DNA of 36,664 nt from positions 1-36,664 of the forward strand of contig JAKSDJ010000709.1 in NCBI GenBank assembly GCA_022360155.1, written 5' to 3'. The notes beneath the pieces were generated by a model. The model was not told where the DNA came from, did not search any database, and worked only from the letters and a program-made list of their open reading frames with translations. Source of the DNA: Chloroflexales bacterium. GTDB taxonomy: Bacteria; Chloroflexota; Chloroflexia; Chloroflexales; Chloroflexaceae. The position numbers and the translations under genes are program-made. This document shows, one piece after another, positions 14,754 through 22,416 of the stretch; positions within the stretch are counted from its first letter, which is position 1, and every line of letters begins with the position of its first letter.

Positions 14754-15839
14754 GTGGCTAAAACGCTGACTGTATCGACTGAAACGACTTGGCCGCGCTT
14801 GGGGCTGCGACCGCTGGCGCTGCTGGGGATGCTGGCCGTACTGTCGGGCGCTTTTGTCCTCAGCCTGGCCTTTGGCTCGGTACGCATTCCGCTTGACCAG
14901 GTGTTGACGATTGTCTTTGGGGGCGAAGCCGCCCGCGCCACCTGGCCAACGATTGTATACGATTTCCGGCTGCCCAAGGCGCTGACGGCGACCCTGGCCG
15001 GCGCAGCGCTTGGAGTGAGCGGCTTACAAATGCAGACGCTTTTTCGCAACCCGCTTGCTGATCCGTTTGTGCTTGGCGTCAGTTCAGGCGCAAGCCTGGG
15101 CGTCGCCCTGGTGATCCTTACTGTCGGAGCGGCGAATACGACTCTGCTCGCCGTGGCCGGGCTGCTCGGCAACCTGAGCCTGGTGGTTGCAGCTTGCCTT
15201 GGCGCAGGGGCGGTGCTGGCGCTGGTGCTGACCCTGGCCCGCCGAGTGCAGAGCAGCGTGACGCTGCTCATCCTCGGCTTAATGATCGGGTACCTGACTA
15301 GTGCTGTCGTTAGCCTGCTGCTCTACTTCAGCATCGCCGAGCGTATCCAGTCCTACATTAACTGGAGCTTCGGCAGTTTCGGCGGGGTAACCTGGGGGCA
15401 ACTACGGATCTTGGCGCCAACGATTCTGCTTGGTCTGCTGCTGGCATTCACGCTGACCAAAGCCTTGAATGCATTACTGCTCGGTGAGACGTATGCCCAG
15501 AGTATGGGGGTGAATATTCGCCGTGCGCGGGTGGGGATCGTCGCTGGCAGCGCAGTGCTTGCCGGCGCCGTTACGGCTTTCTGTGGGCCAATTGCATTCC
15601 TGGGCATTGCGGTGCCTCATCTCTGCCGTGCCCTGTTGCGCAGCGCCGACCATCGGATATTGCTGCCGGCCACTGCCATGGTCGGCGCTGCCTGTGCATT
15701 GTTCGCCGACCTGGCGGCGCAGGCGCCGGGCGCCAATGTGGTGTTGCCGCTCAATGCGATTACCGCGCTGATCGGCGCACCGGTGGTTGTCTGGATCATC
15801 CTGCGCCGTGGCGTCGGGCGAGGAGCATTCGGTGCATGA
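14754..15839 (+). CDS. btuC: Corrinoid/iron-chelate ABC transporter permease (BtuC/FecCD family)
   Basis: About 361 residues with roughly ten hydrophobic helices. FecCD-family blocks: LDQVLTIVFGG, TWPTIVYDFRLPKALTATLAGAALGVSG, RNPLADPFVLGVSSGASLG, and the cytoplasmic coupling segment FLGIAVPHLCRALL with DHRILLPATAMVGA. The GTG start at 14754 is preferred because AAAAGGGA lies about 6-9 nt before it; a GTG at 14691 overlapping the previous stop would add 21 residues of uncertain value. The 3' end overlaps the ATPase gene by ATGA (15836-15839). It forms the membrane channel of the B12-regulated importer. Confidence 0.87.
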   Translation: MAKTLTVSTETTWPRLGLRPLALLGMLAVLSGAFVLSLAFGSVRIPLDQVLTIVFGGEAARATWPTIVYDFRLPKALTATLAGAALGVSGLQMQTLFRNPLADPFVLGVSSGASLGVALVILTVGAANTTLLAVAGLLGNLSLVVAACLGAGAVLALVLTLARRVQSSVTLLILGLMIGYLTSAVVSLLLYFSIAERIQSYINWSFGSFGGVTWGQLRILAPTILLGLLLAFTLTKALNALLLGETYAQSMGVNIRRARVGIVAGSAVLAGAVTAFCGPIAFLGIAVPHLCRALLRSADHRILLPATAMVGAACALFADLAAQAPGANVVLPLNAITALIGAPVVVWIILRRGVGRGAFGA

Positions 15840-16867
15840 GGGAGATCATCCTGCAGACTGAACAGCTAAGTATTGGCTATGCCCCGCGTCGTAGCCCACG
15901 CCGCGTCGTTGCCGCCAATCTAGATCTGACCCTCCACGCCGGTGAAGTGGTCTGTCTGCTTGGTCCTAATGGAACCGGCAAATCGACCCTATTGCGCACT
16001 CTGGCGGGTATGCAGCCGCCCCTGGCCGGGCGGGTGCTGCTCAATGGCGCCGATCTGACTGCACTCGCACCGCGTGAACTAGCGCGGCGGCTTAGTTTGG
16101 TCCTGACTGAGCGAATCGAAGTCGGCCAACTCTCGGTCTACGCCCTGGTCGCACTAGGTCGCCACCCCCACACTGACTGGATGGGCCGGCTCACAGCGCG
16201 CGACGAAGAGCTGACCCGCTGGGCGCTGGAAGCGGTCGATGCCGTGAGTCTGGCCGAGCGCCTAGTGCATGAATTAAGCGACGGCGAACGCCAGCGGGTG
16301 CTGGTGGCGCGCGCGCTGGCCCAGGAACCGCTGCTGATGGTACTCGATGAGCCAACGGCCTTTCTCGATTTGCCGCGCCGAGTCGAGATGATGCGGCTTT
16401 TGCGCCGGCTGGCCCGCGAGACTGGGCGGGCGCTGCTGCTTTCGACCCACGATCTCGATCTAGCCCTGCGTAGCGCCGATGCGCTCTGGCTGCTGAGTCC
16501 GACAGGGATGCTGCGCAGTGGTGCGCCGGAGGATCTGGTGTTAAATGGGGCTTTCGAGGCAACCTTCGCCAGCAACGGGATCGGCTTTGATCGGTGGCAG
16601 GGCGCATTCCAGGTGCATCCGCCGGCACAGCGGCGGGTAGGGCTGGTCGGAAACAATCTGGCGGCGGTCTGGACCGCCCGCGCCTTGGAGCGGGCCGGCT
16701 ATCTCGTGGGCGCCGCAGACGAGCCGGCCTTCGCGCATATTGTCATTCACAGCGACGGACAGACGACCTACTGGGAAGTGACGTTCGCTGGCGGCTCGGC
16801 GCAGCGTGTTGCGTCGTTGCACGACTTGGCGGCTCTGCTGCGCCGACTTGAAAGCAAATCAGCATAA
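15836..16867 (+). CDS. btuD: Corrinoid/iron-chelate ABC transporter ATPase (BtuD-like) with C-terminal extension
   Basis: 343 residues. Walker A GPNGTGKS (43-50), signature LSDGE (147-151), Walker B LLMVLDEP (166-173) and switch histidine H205 in STHDLDLAL. The Q-loop reads LSLVLTERIEVG; the usual glutamine is replaced by a threonine-glutamate pair, a variation I associate with one BtuD/FecE subgroup. About 90 residues after 250 form an additional segment (VGLVGNNLAAVWTARALERA, FAHIVIHSDG) that looks like a small Rossmann-type domain, making the protein longer than the usual 250-270 residue ATPase. It energises the importer formed with the two preceding genes. Confidence 0.86.
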   Translation: MREIILQTEQLSIGYAPRRSPRRVVAANLDLTLHAGEVVCLLGPNGTGKSTLLRTLAGMQPPLAGRVLLNGADLTALAPRELARRLSLVLTERIEVGQLSVYALVALGRHPHTDWMGRLTARDEELTRWALEAVDAVSLAERLVHELSDGERQRVLVARALAQEPLLMVLDEPTAFLDLPRRVEMMRLLRRLARETGRALLLSTHDLDLALRSADALWLLSPTGMLRSGAPEDLVLNGAFEATFASNGIGFDRWQGAFQVHPPAQRRVGLVGNNLAAVWTARALERAGYLVGAADEPAFAHIVIHSDGQTTYWEVTFAGGSAQRVASLHDLAALLRRLESKSA

Positions 16868-16870
16868 ACC

Positions 16871-17206
16871 ATGCCTAACAAACCCTTGATGAACTCCTAT
16901 GCTCGCCATATCTTTATTTGCACCGGACGTTATTGCGACCCTGAAGGAAAGGCCGGCGCACTTTATGCTCGCCTCGCGCAACTGCTCGGCGAACTGGGGC
17001 ATTATGAAAACCCGCGCCGCGTCAAACGAGGTATGACACCATGCCTCGGTGTTTGCGCCGGCGGCCCGATTGTGGTCATCTATCCCGAAGGCATCTGGTA
17101 CCACCATGTGGACGAAGCGCTGCTCAAGCGGATCGTTGCCGAGCATCTGGGGCAGGATCGGCCCATCACCGAGCATCTGTTCCACAAGCTGGGAGAAGAA
17201 CAGTGA
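16871..17206 (+). CDS. Thioredoxin-like [2Fe-2S] ferredoxin
   Basis: 111 residues with the four cysteines of the thioredoxin-like ferredoxin fold: C17 and C22 in [13 protein letters not shown]58 and C62 in [19 protein letters not shown], followed by the diagnostic IWYHHV and [11 protein letters not shown]. Such proteins carry one [2Fe-2S] cluster and pass electrons to partner enzymes; related domains occur beside cobalt-chelatase and cobalamin genes. It starts 3 nt after the btuD-like stop, so it belongs to the riboswitch operon and is expected to be made when corrinoid is scarce. The next gene starts inside its stop codon. The decayed copy of its C-terminus at 18780-18869 shows the region once held two such genes. 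Confidence 0.82.
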   Translation: MPNKPLMNSYARHIFICTGRYCDPEGKAGALYARLAQLLGELGHYENPRRVKRGMTPCLGVCAGGPIVVIYPEGIWYHHVDEALLKRIVAEHLGQDRPITEHLFHKLGEEQ

Positions 17207-17457
17207 CAGTTCAGGAGTGTCCCTACGAAGCAGCCTTGGCGCGCCTGGAACGGCGTGCTGCGCAATTGGCGCTCATCTCCTGTATGCAGATCTGGCAGCG
17301 TGACCTGCTGCTGCTGCTCAGCGAGGTTACCGACTACCTGCACACTGCGCCACTGTCACCGGCAAAACGGGCGGCATTCGAGGCGCTCTATAACTGGCTC
17401 GTTGCTGCAGAGCGCAACGATCGACCCTGTCTTTCGTCATCAATCCATTGGCCCTAA
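17203..17457 (+). CDS. Small helical protein of unknown function
   Basis: 84 residues from a GTG at 17203 whose codon overlaps the ferredoxin stop (GTGA), with GGGAGAAG 5 nt upstream; this coupling is the main evidence that it is real. The sequence is rich in Leu, Ala and Glu and predicts two or three helices ([54 protein letters not shown]). It has cysteines near residues 6, 26 and 77 but no CxxC. I do not recognise a family. The operon position suggests a partner or stabiliser of the ferredoxin or of the following 192-residue protein. Confidence 0.6.
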   Translation: MTVQECPYEAALARLERRAAQLALISCMQIWQRDLLLLLSEVTDYLHTAPLSPAKRAAFEALYNWLVAAERNDRPCLSSSIHWP

Positions 17458-17485
17458 AACCTTTTGGCAAGGAAGGAGCCCCCGC

Positions 17486-18064
17486 ATGACTACAACGAAC
17501 CTGGAACCACGCACCGTTACTGAATCGGGTAATGGCATCTTGGAGATCTTCCCGCTCGACCCGACAGAAGAGACACTGGTGAACCTGCTGACGGAGTTAT
17601 TCCGTGACCATTGGAGCAAGATCACTTTTGGCCCGCTCATCCAGGGCGCAGTCTATGAGATCAAGGCAACTGAACCGCCGGAGAAGATCGGTATGCTCGA
17701 CGGCTACCTGACTGTTGATTTTGGCGCCTGGCACTTCCACATCTGTATTGGCGAGCACAAGGGCAGCGCCAAGAACCCGACCGATCCCGAGTTGGCGCGG
17801 CATCGACGCACAGCACGGGCCGAATTCTACCGCCGACTCAACCCGGACGGCAGCGTGGGGAGTTGGGGTGTTCGTCTTTTCAACGGCAAGGATGAGCAGC
17901 AGATCACGATCTTCCTGCCGAATGCGTTTCTGTCAGACGAAATGAAATATCTCAAAACACCGGACTGGTCACGACTGACCCTCTGGGACGATCTGCGCCG
18001 CCGCTACCTGGGATTAGAACCCGATCCGAAGGATCGCAGCGGCAAAACCTTTTTTCATGGGTAA
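17486..18064 (+). CDS. 192-residue protein with HxHxC...H motif, function unknown
   Basis: Start ATG 17486 has GGAAGGAG 8 nt upstream. No membrane segment or signal peptide. The most striking stretch is residues 80-92, GAWHFHICIGEHK, placing H83, H85, C87 and H91 close together as a possible metal or haem/corrinoid ligand set. Further blocks are RRTARAEFYRRLNP, SWGVRLFNGKDEQQITIFLP and WDDLRRRYLGLEPDP. The protein looks like a conserved soluble family, but I cannot name its activity. As part of the B12-riboswitch operon, behind the importer and ferredoxin, it is a candidate corrinoid- or cobalt-processing protein; this is inference from context and the motif. Confidence 0.65.
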   Translation: MTTTNLEPRTVTESGNGILEIFPLDPTEETLVNLLTELFRDHWSKITFGPLIQGAVYEIKATEPPEKIGMLDGYLTVDFGAWHFHICIGEHKGSAKNPTDPELARHRRTARAEFYRRLNPDGSVGSWGVRLFNGKDEQQITIFLPNAFLSDEMKYLKTPDWSRLTLWDDLRRRYLGLEPDPKDRSGKTFFHG

Positions 18065-18075
18065 CTCACTACGTT

Positions 18076-18777
18076 ATGCAACAGCTCATCAATTTCTCGA
18101 TCTATCCGTTACATACGAGGCTGTTCGATAATGACTGGCAGGCAGTAGCCGCTTTTGCGAAAGGTTGTGGCCTAGACGGGATCGAGTTGCTGATCGGCGA
18201 TCAGCCGCCGCCGGATCTACCAACCGGGCTGGTGCGCGGCGTTCACCTGCCCTACTGGATTCGCTGGCTTGATATCTGGCGAGATGGCGCCGCGGCAACG
18301 ATTTCTGCTGACGAGCGTCACTTCCTGGCTGGCGCTGCCCGCGATGCCACTCATATGGTTGAGCTGCAACACACGATCTGGCAACGCGCCGCCGCCCTGC
18401 GTCCGCACTACGCGGTGTTCCATGTTAGCCATGTGACGATGGAGCACGCTTTCACAGGGGCTTTTACCTATAGCAGCGCCGAAGTCATTGCTGCCAGCGC
18501 CGATCTGCTGAACGCGGTCGCGGCCACCTTTCCCAACGGTGAGCCGCCAGTGCGACTCTGGCTGGAAAATCTCTTTTGCAGCCCACGCTGCCGCGAGATC
18601 GTTGCGGCGCTGCAACCGGCGGTACTGGTTCACGAGTTCGTCATCGCGAGTCGCGATGATATGCGGGCCAGGTTGGAAGAGCAACAAACTGCTTTGGAAG
18701 GCGCAAAGCAGCTCGAATGCAAGGCGGACTGGATGAACGCGACCGAACGCCACCTGCGCGATCCCGAGGTGCAATAA
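18076..18777 (+). CDS. TIM-barrel (AP-endonuclease-2-like) protein, apparently internally shortened
   Basis: 233 residues. The first 160 residues look like a xylose-isomerase/AP-endonuclease-2 type barrel: FSIYPLHTRLFDNDW, GLDGIELLIGD, VRGVHLPYWIRWLDIW, YAVFHVSHVTMEHAF and RLWLENLF. After LWLENLF (end near 18576) relatives normally continue with a GLALDTGH-type strand and two or three more strand/helix units; here the chain jumps to CREIVAALQPAVLVHEFV, which looks like the last strand. I infer a deletion of roughly 80-90 residues. The tail after EGAK is also unusual. It starts 11 nt after the preceding gene, in the same operon. It may be non-functional. Confidence 0.6.
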   Translation: MQQLINFSIYPLHTRLFDNDWQAVAAFAKGCGLDGIELLIGDQPPPDLPTGLVRGVHLPYWIRWLDIWRDGAAATISADERHFLAGAARDATHMVELQHTIWQRAAALRPHYAVFHVSHVTMEHAFTGAFTYSSAEVIAASADLLNAVAATFPNGEPPVRLWLENLFCSPRCREIVAALQPAVLVHEFVIASRDDMRARLEEQQTALEGAKQLECKADWMNATERHLRDPEVQ

Positions 18778-18779
18778 GT

Positions 18780-18869
18780 GGTTACCCTGCCCGCATCTGG
18801 TACGGCAAACTGACGCCCACGCTGGCGGAGCGGATCGTCGCCGAGCATTTGATTTTTGATTGGCGGTGA
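18780..18869 (+). pseudogene. C-terminal relic of a second thioredoxin-like ferredoxin
   Basis: Bases 18780-18869 read GYPARIWYGKLTPTLAERIV and AEHL before a stop. This matches the C-terminal part of the intact ferredoxin at 16871-17206 ([10 protein letters not shown]...[11 protein letters not shown]), and the DNA shares most of the gcggatcgt-gccgagcat stretch. There is no start and no cysteine-bearing N-terminal half. It is the trace of a second ferredoxin gene, removed by the same rearrangement that may have shortened the TIM-barrel gene next to it. Confidence 0.7.
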
Positions 18870-18932
18870 GATACTCGAAGAATCCCGGATATTTCCCGGT
18901 ACGCCATCTGTCTGATCGAAGGAGCTACGAAT

Positions 18933-20549
18933 GTGAAACACCCAATCCGTCTGTTCGCCCTGCTGCTCGTACTGGCATTCGTCGCCGGCTGTGGAACTGC
19001 GCCGCCTGCCGCACCACAGGAGCCGGCAGCCGCCGATGCACCCGCTGCCGCGACCAGTGCGCCGGAAGCGCCCGCTGCCGATGAGCCGCCGCCACTGCGC
19101 ATCGTCACCTCGTTCCAGATCGACAGCCTTGACCCGATCGAGCAAGGCTTCTGGATGCCCGAATTTGGCGTCGGCGAGCTGATGATGCAGTTTCGCGCCG
19201 ATGGCCAACATTACCCCTGGCTGCTTGAGTCGCTCGAACAGATCGACGAGACCACCTGGGAATTGCGTCTGCGCGAGGGCATTACCTTCCAGAACGGTGC
19301 GCCGTTGGATGCCGCTGCGTTGGCCGCGCTGATCAATCGCCAAATGGAACTTTCGTCCGCCGCGCAGAGCAACTTCGCTGAGGGAACCAGCGCCGCAGCC
19401 ATAACAGATCTGGTCGTCACCCTGGATACGGCGGAGCCAAATACCGCCGTCATCCCCGCCCTGGCCGACGAGGCGGTATTTCCGGTGTACGATGTGACGG
19501 CGGTTGAGGCTACCGGCGAGAATTTCGATCAGCTGATTGGCTCGGGCATCTATACCGGGCCCTACAGCGTGGTCAGCCTGGACGACCAGGAGATGGCGCT
19601 GGAGCGCTACGAGAACTATTGGCAGGGCCGTCCGGCTTTGCCGGGCGTCTCGGTGCGCTTCGTCACCGATCCACAGGCGCGCATTCTGGCGGTTCAGAAC
19701 GACGAAGCCGACATTGCGCTGTATCCGCCCACGGCCGCCAAACCAGTAGTAGATGCCCAGGACGGGATCTATTTCAACTATGGCACGCCCAGCACGGGCG
19801 GCTTTCGCATGGTGTTGAACATCAAGGAGCCGCCCTTTGACGATATCGCGGTTCGGCAAGCGATCATTCGCGCAATCAATTATGAAGAACTCGCCAACGA
19901 TGTGATGGACGGCATCTTTGGAGTCGCCACCGGCTATTATCCGCCCTTCTTCAGTTTCGCCGTTCAGAACCAAGCAACCGATGTCGCCGCAGCGCGGCAG
20001 TTGCTCGACGAAGCCGGATGGACGCTCGGCGTCGATGGTGTCCGTATGAAAGCGGGTGAGCCACTCAACGTTATTCTGCTGATCTATCCGCAGCAGCCCG
20101 ACCTGGCGCCGATGAGCGAAGCTATTCAGGCCCAACTCGCCGAGCTTGGATTTGCCGTTGAGATTCGCTCGGTGGATAGCATCAACGATGCCATGGCCTC
20201 CGCCGATGAGCCCTGGCATGCCGGGCTGGTCTCGGCTGGCTCGGTGACCTTCGGCGGCGCCCCCGAGCCAGTCTTGCGACGCTATTTCGCCACCGGCGGT
20301 GATCGCAACTATGCCGACTATTCCAACCCCGCGATCGATGCACTAACCGAAGAGTTGAGCCAGACGTTCGATACGGAGCGTCGGCAAGCGATCCTGGCTG
20401 AGTTGCAGCGTCTCAAGATCGAGGAGGAGCCGTACCAGTTTTTTGTCAGCTTCCACACAGGGCGGGTGATTGTCAACGAACGCTACCGCGATTATCAGCC
20501 GGGCTTCGCCCTCTATCATGTCTCGTATGAGACCCGACCAACCGAATGA
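18933..20549 (+). CDS. Family-5 substrate-binding lipoprotein (Nik/Opp-type ABC importer)
   Basis: 538 residues from GTG 18933, with GAAGGAGC about 8 nt upstream; the ATG at 18931 is out of frame and closes immediately. Lipoprotein signal with lipobox VAGC and acylated C20, then an Ala/Pro-rich tether. SBP_bac_5 blocks: LRIVTSFQIDSLDPIEQG, WELRLREGITFQNGAPLDA, YTGPYSVVSLDDQEMALERY, DIAVRQAIIRAINYEELAND and ADYSNPAIDALTEELSQ. Binds peptide- or metal-chelate-type ligands at the cell surface. The stop overlaps the permease start (ATGA). Surrounding cobalt and B12 genes make a metal or metal chelate a reasonable ligand, unproved. Confidence 0.85.
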   Translation: MKHPIRLFALLLVLAFVAGCGTAPPAAPQEPAAADAPAAATSAPEAPAADEPPPLRIVTSFQIDSLDPIEQGFWMPEFGVGELMMQFRADGQHYPWLLESLEQIDETTWELRLREGITFQNGAPLDAAALAALINRQMELSSAAQSNFAEGTSAAAITDLVVTLDTAEPNTAVIPALADEAVFPVYDVTAVEATGENFDQLIGSGIYTGPYSVVSLDDQEMALERYENYWQGRPALPGVSVRFVTDPQARILAVQNDEADIALYPPTAAKPVVDAQDGIYFNYGTPSTGGFRMVLNIKEPPFDDIAVRQAIIRAINYEELANDVMDGIFGVATGYYPPFFSFAVQNQATDVAAARQLLDEAGWTLGVDGVRMKAGEPLNVILLIYPQQPDLAPMSEAIQAQLAELGFAVEIRSVDSINDAMASADEPWHAGLVSAGSVTFGGAPEPVLRRYFATGGDRNYADYSNPAIDALTEELSQTFDTERRQAILAELQRLKIEEEPYQFFVSFHTGRVIVNERYRDYQPGFALYHVSYETRPTE

Positions 20550-21538
20550 GTCTCCCATCGCTACCGACAATGTCGCCGCTGGCGAGCGCTCTGCCACTGG
20601 TAAGGGCGCTCGCTGGGCGCCTGTTGCAGGCCGTGCTGACCTTGCTGGGCATCAGCGTAATTATCTGGGTGCTGTTGCCGCTGGCTCCCGGCGATCCGGC
20701 TCAGCGGCTGTTGCAAGCCAGGGGAGTGCAGGATCCTACACCGCAACAGGTCGCGGCATTGCGGGCCGAATTGGCGCTCGACCGGCCTCTACCGCTGCAA
20801 TATGCCGAATGGCTGAGCCGGGCTGTGCGTGGCGATCTCTCGCTCTCGTATCAGACCGGTCGGCCCGTACTGGAAGAGTTGGGCAAGCGCCTGCCGGCAA
20901 CCCTGCTCCTGGCGGGAACCGCGCTGCTGTTGGCCCTCTTGATCGCGCTGATCGGCGGGCTGCTCAGCGCAGCCTACCACGAGCGCTGGCCCGACCAGGC
21001 GATCCGCTTGTTCACTCAGGTCGGCGTCTCACTGCCGGCGTTCCTGGCCGGCTTGCTCGCGTTGCGCTTCATCGTGGTGGAAATGGATATCGGCAAGGTG
21101 CTGTCAGGCGGGCAATGGCAATATGTGCTCTTGCCCGCTCTGTGCCTGGCAATCAGCCGCGCCGCCGACTGGACGCAACTGCTGCGCGCCAGCCTGCTCG
21201 AAGCGCTCGGCGCGAACTATACCCTCGTAGCCAGCGCGCGCGGGGCTACCAGACTGCGAGTGCTCTGGCGCTACGCCCTGCCCAATGCGGCCTTGCCATT
21301 CCTGACGGTGATCGGCGTCGGCATTGGTGGGCTGATTGGCGGCTCAGCCATTATCGAGGCCATTTTCACCTGGCCCGGCATTGGCAGCTATGTGTTCGCC
21401 GCCATTTCCGCTCGCGACTTTCCGGTTGTACAGGGCTTTGTGCTGCTGGCCGGGCTTTCGTATGTGGCGGCCAGTCTCTTGGTTGATCTGGTTGCGCTGC
21501 TGGTCGATCCGCGTCTGCGCGATGGAGGTCGCCCATGA
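20546..21538 (+). CDS. ABC transporter permease (NikB/OppB type)
   Basis: 330 residues with about six membrane helices. OppB/NikB signature: GISVIIWVLLPLAPGDPAQ at the N-terminus, LALDRPLPLQYAEWL, DLSLSYQTGRPV, the cytoplasmic EAA-like loop ASARGATRLRVLWRYALPNA, and GGSAIIEAIFTWPGIGSYVF. It forms one half of the channel with the NikC-type subunit encoded next; junctions on both sides are 4-nt overlaps, so subunits are translationally coupled. Confidence 0.88.
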   Translation: MSLPSLPTMSPLASALPLVRALAGRLLQAVLTLLGISVIIWVLLPLAPGDPAQRLLQARGVQDPTPQQVAALRAELALDRPLPLQYAEWLSRAVRGDLSLSYQTGRPVLEELGKRLPATLLLAGTALLLALLIALIGGLLSAAYHERWPDQAIRLFTQVGVSLPAFLAGLLALRFIVVEMDIGKVLSGGQWQYVLLPALCLAISRAADWTQLLRASLLEALGANYTLVASARGATRLRVLWRYALPNAALPFLTVIGVGIGGLIGGSAIIEAIFTWPGIGSYVFAAISARDFPVVQGFVLLAGLSYVAASLLVDLVALLVDPRLRDGGRP

Positions 21539-22416
21539 CCAGCGAACCCTTCGTGCGCCAACACGCCGCGCGACCGACCGCTCCGCCGCGCCGCCTGCTA
21601 GCGCACCTGTTGCGCCACAGGGAGGCGCGCATCGGGCTGTTTTTTGCCGCCTTGCTGATCGGCCTGGCCTTGTTTGGCCCATTACTAGCGCCCTACGACC
21701 CCAACCAACCAGATTTTCGCGCCAAGCTGGAGGCGCCGAGCGCCGAGCACTGGCTGGGCACGGATCAGTCCGGTCGCGACCAACTCTCGCGAGTGCTTGA
21801 CGGCGCGCAACGCACCCTTGGCACGGCGCTGCTGGTGTTGGGCAGCATTTTCGGCATCGGTCTGCTCGTTGGCACAATTGCCGGGATGAGTGGCGGGATC
21901 GTCGATATCGTATTGATGCGCCTCGTCGACGTATTGATGGCACTGCCTTCGATCGTGCTGGCGATCGCGATTGTCGGTGTGCTTGGCCCCGGCTTTCAAA
22001 ACCTTGTGCTGGCGCTCATCATTTCCTGGTGGGCCTATTATGCCCGCCTGGCCCGGAGTTACGTGCTCAACGCACGACAACGGCCCGATATCATCGCTGC
22101 ACGACTGGCCGGAATCGGCTGGAGCCGCATCATGGTCGGGCATGTGCTGCCTGGGGTCACAACCCAGCTGCTGATCGTCGCCACCCTGGACCTGGGTGCG
22201 ATGATTACAGCCATTGCCGGACTGTCCTTTCTGGGATTGGGCGTCCAACCACCGGAAGCCGAGTGGGGTGCAATGCTCTCCGAGGCGCGTCTGTATTTTA
22301 CACTGACACCCTGGCTGTTGTTCGGCCCACTGTTACCGATCTTTTTTGCAGTGTTGGCGGCCAATTTACTTGGTAATGCGCTGCGCGACACTCTTGATCC
22401 AGGGAGAAGCCGATGA
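21535..22416 (+). CDS. ABC transporter permease (NikC/OppC type)
   Basis: 293 residues. OppC/NikC pattern: an N-terminal membrane helix (RIGLFFAALLIGLALFGPLL), APYDPNQPDF, HWLGTDQSGRDQLSRVLDGA, the coupling loop RQRPDIIAARLAGIGWSRIM, and GLSFLGLGVQPPEAEWGAML, with five to six membrane helices in total. It pairs with the preceding NikB-type permease. Start and stop both overlap neighbours by ATGA. Confidence 0.88.
   Translation: MTSEPFVRQHAARPTAPPRRLLAHLLRHREARIGLFFAALLIGLALFGPLLAPYDPNQPDFRAKLEAPSAEHWLGTDQSGRDQLSRVLDGAQRTLGTALLVLGSIFGIGLLVGTIAGMSGGIVDIVLMRLVDVLMALPSIVLAIAIVGVLGPGFQNLVLALIISWWAYYARLARSYVLNARQRPDIIAARLAGIGWSRIMVGHVLPGVTTQLLIVATLDLGAMITAIAGLSFLGLGVQPPEAEWGAMLSEARLYFTLTPWLLFGPLLPIFFAVLAANLLGNALRDTLDPGRSR

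Noticed and set aside
18630-20219. Long open frame on the minus strand opposite the first binding-protein gene
   Set aside because: It is antisense to two clearly recognisable genes, shows no family pattern and reflects high GC codon bias.
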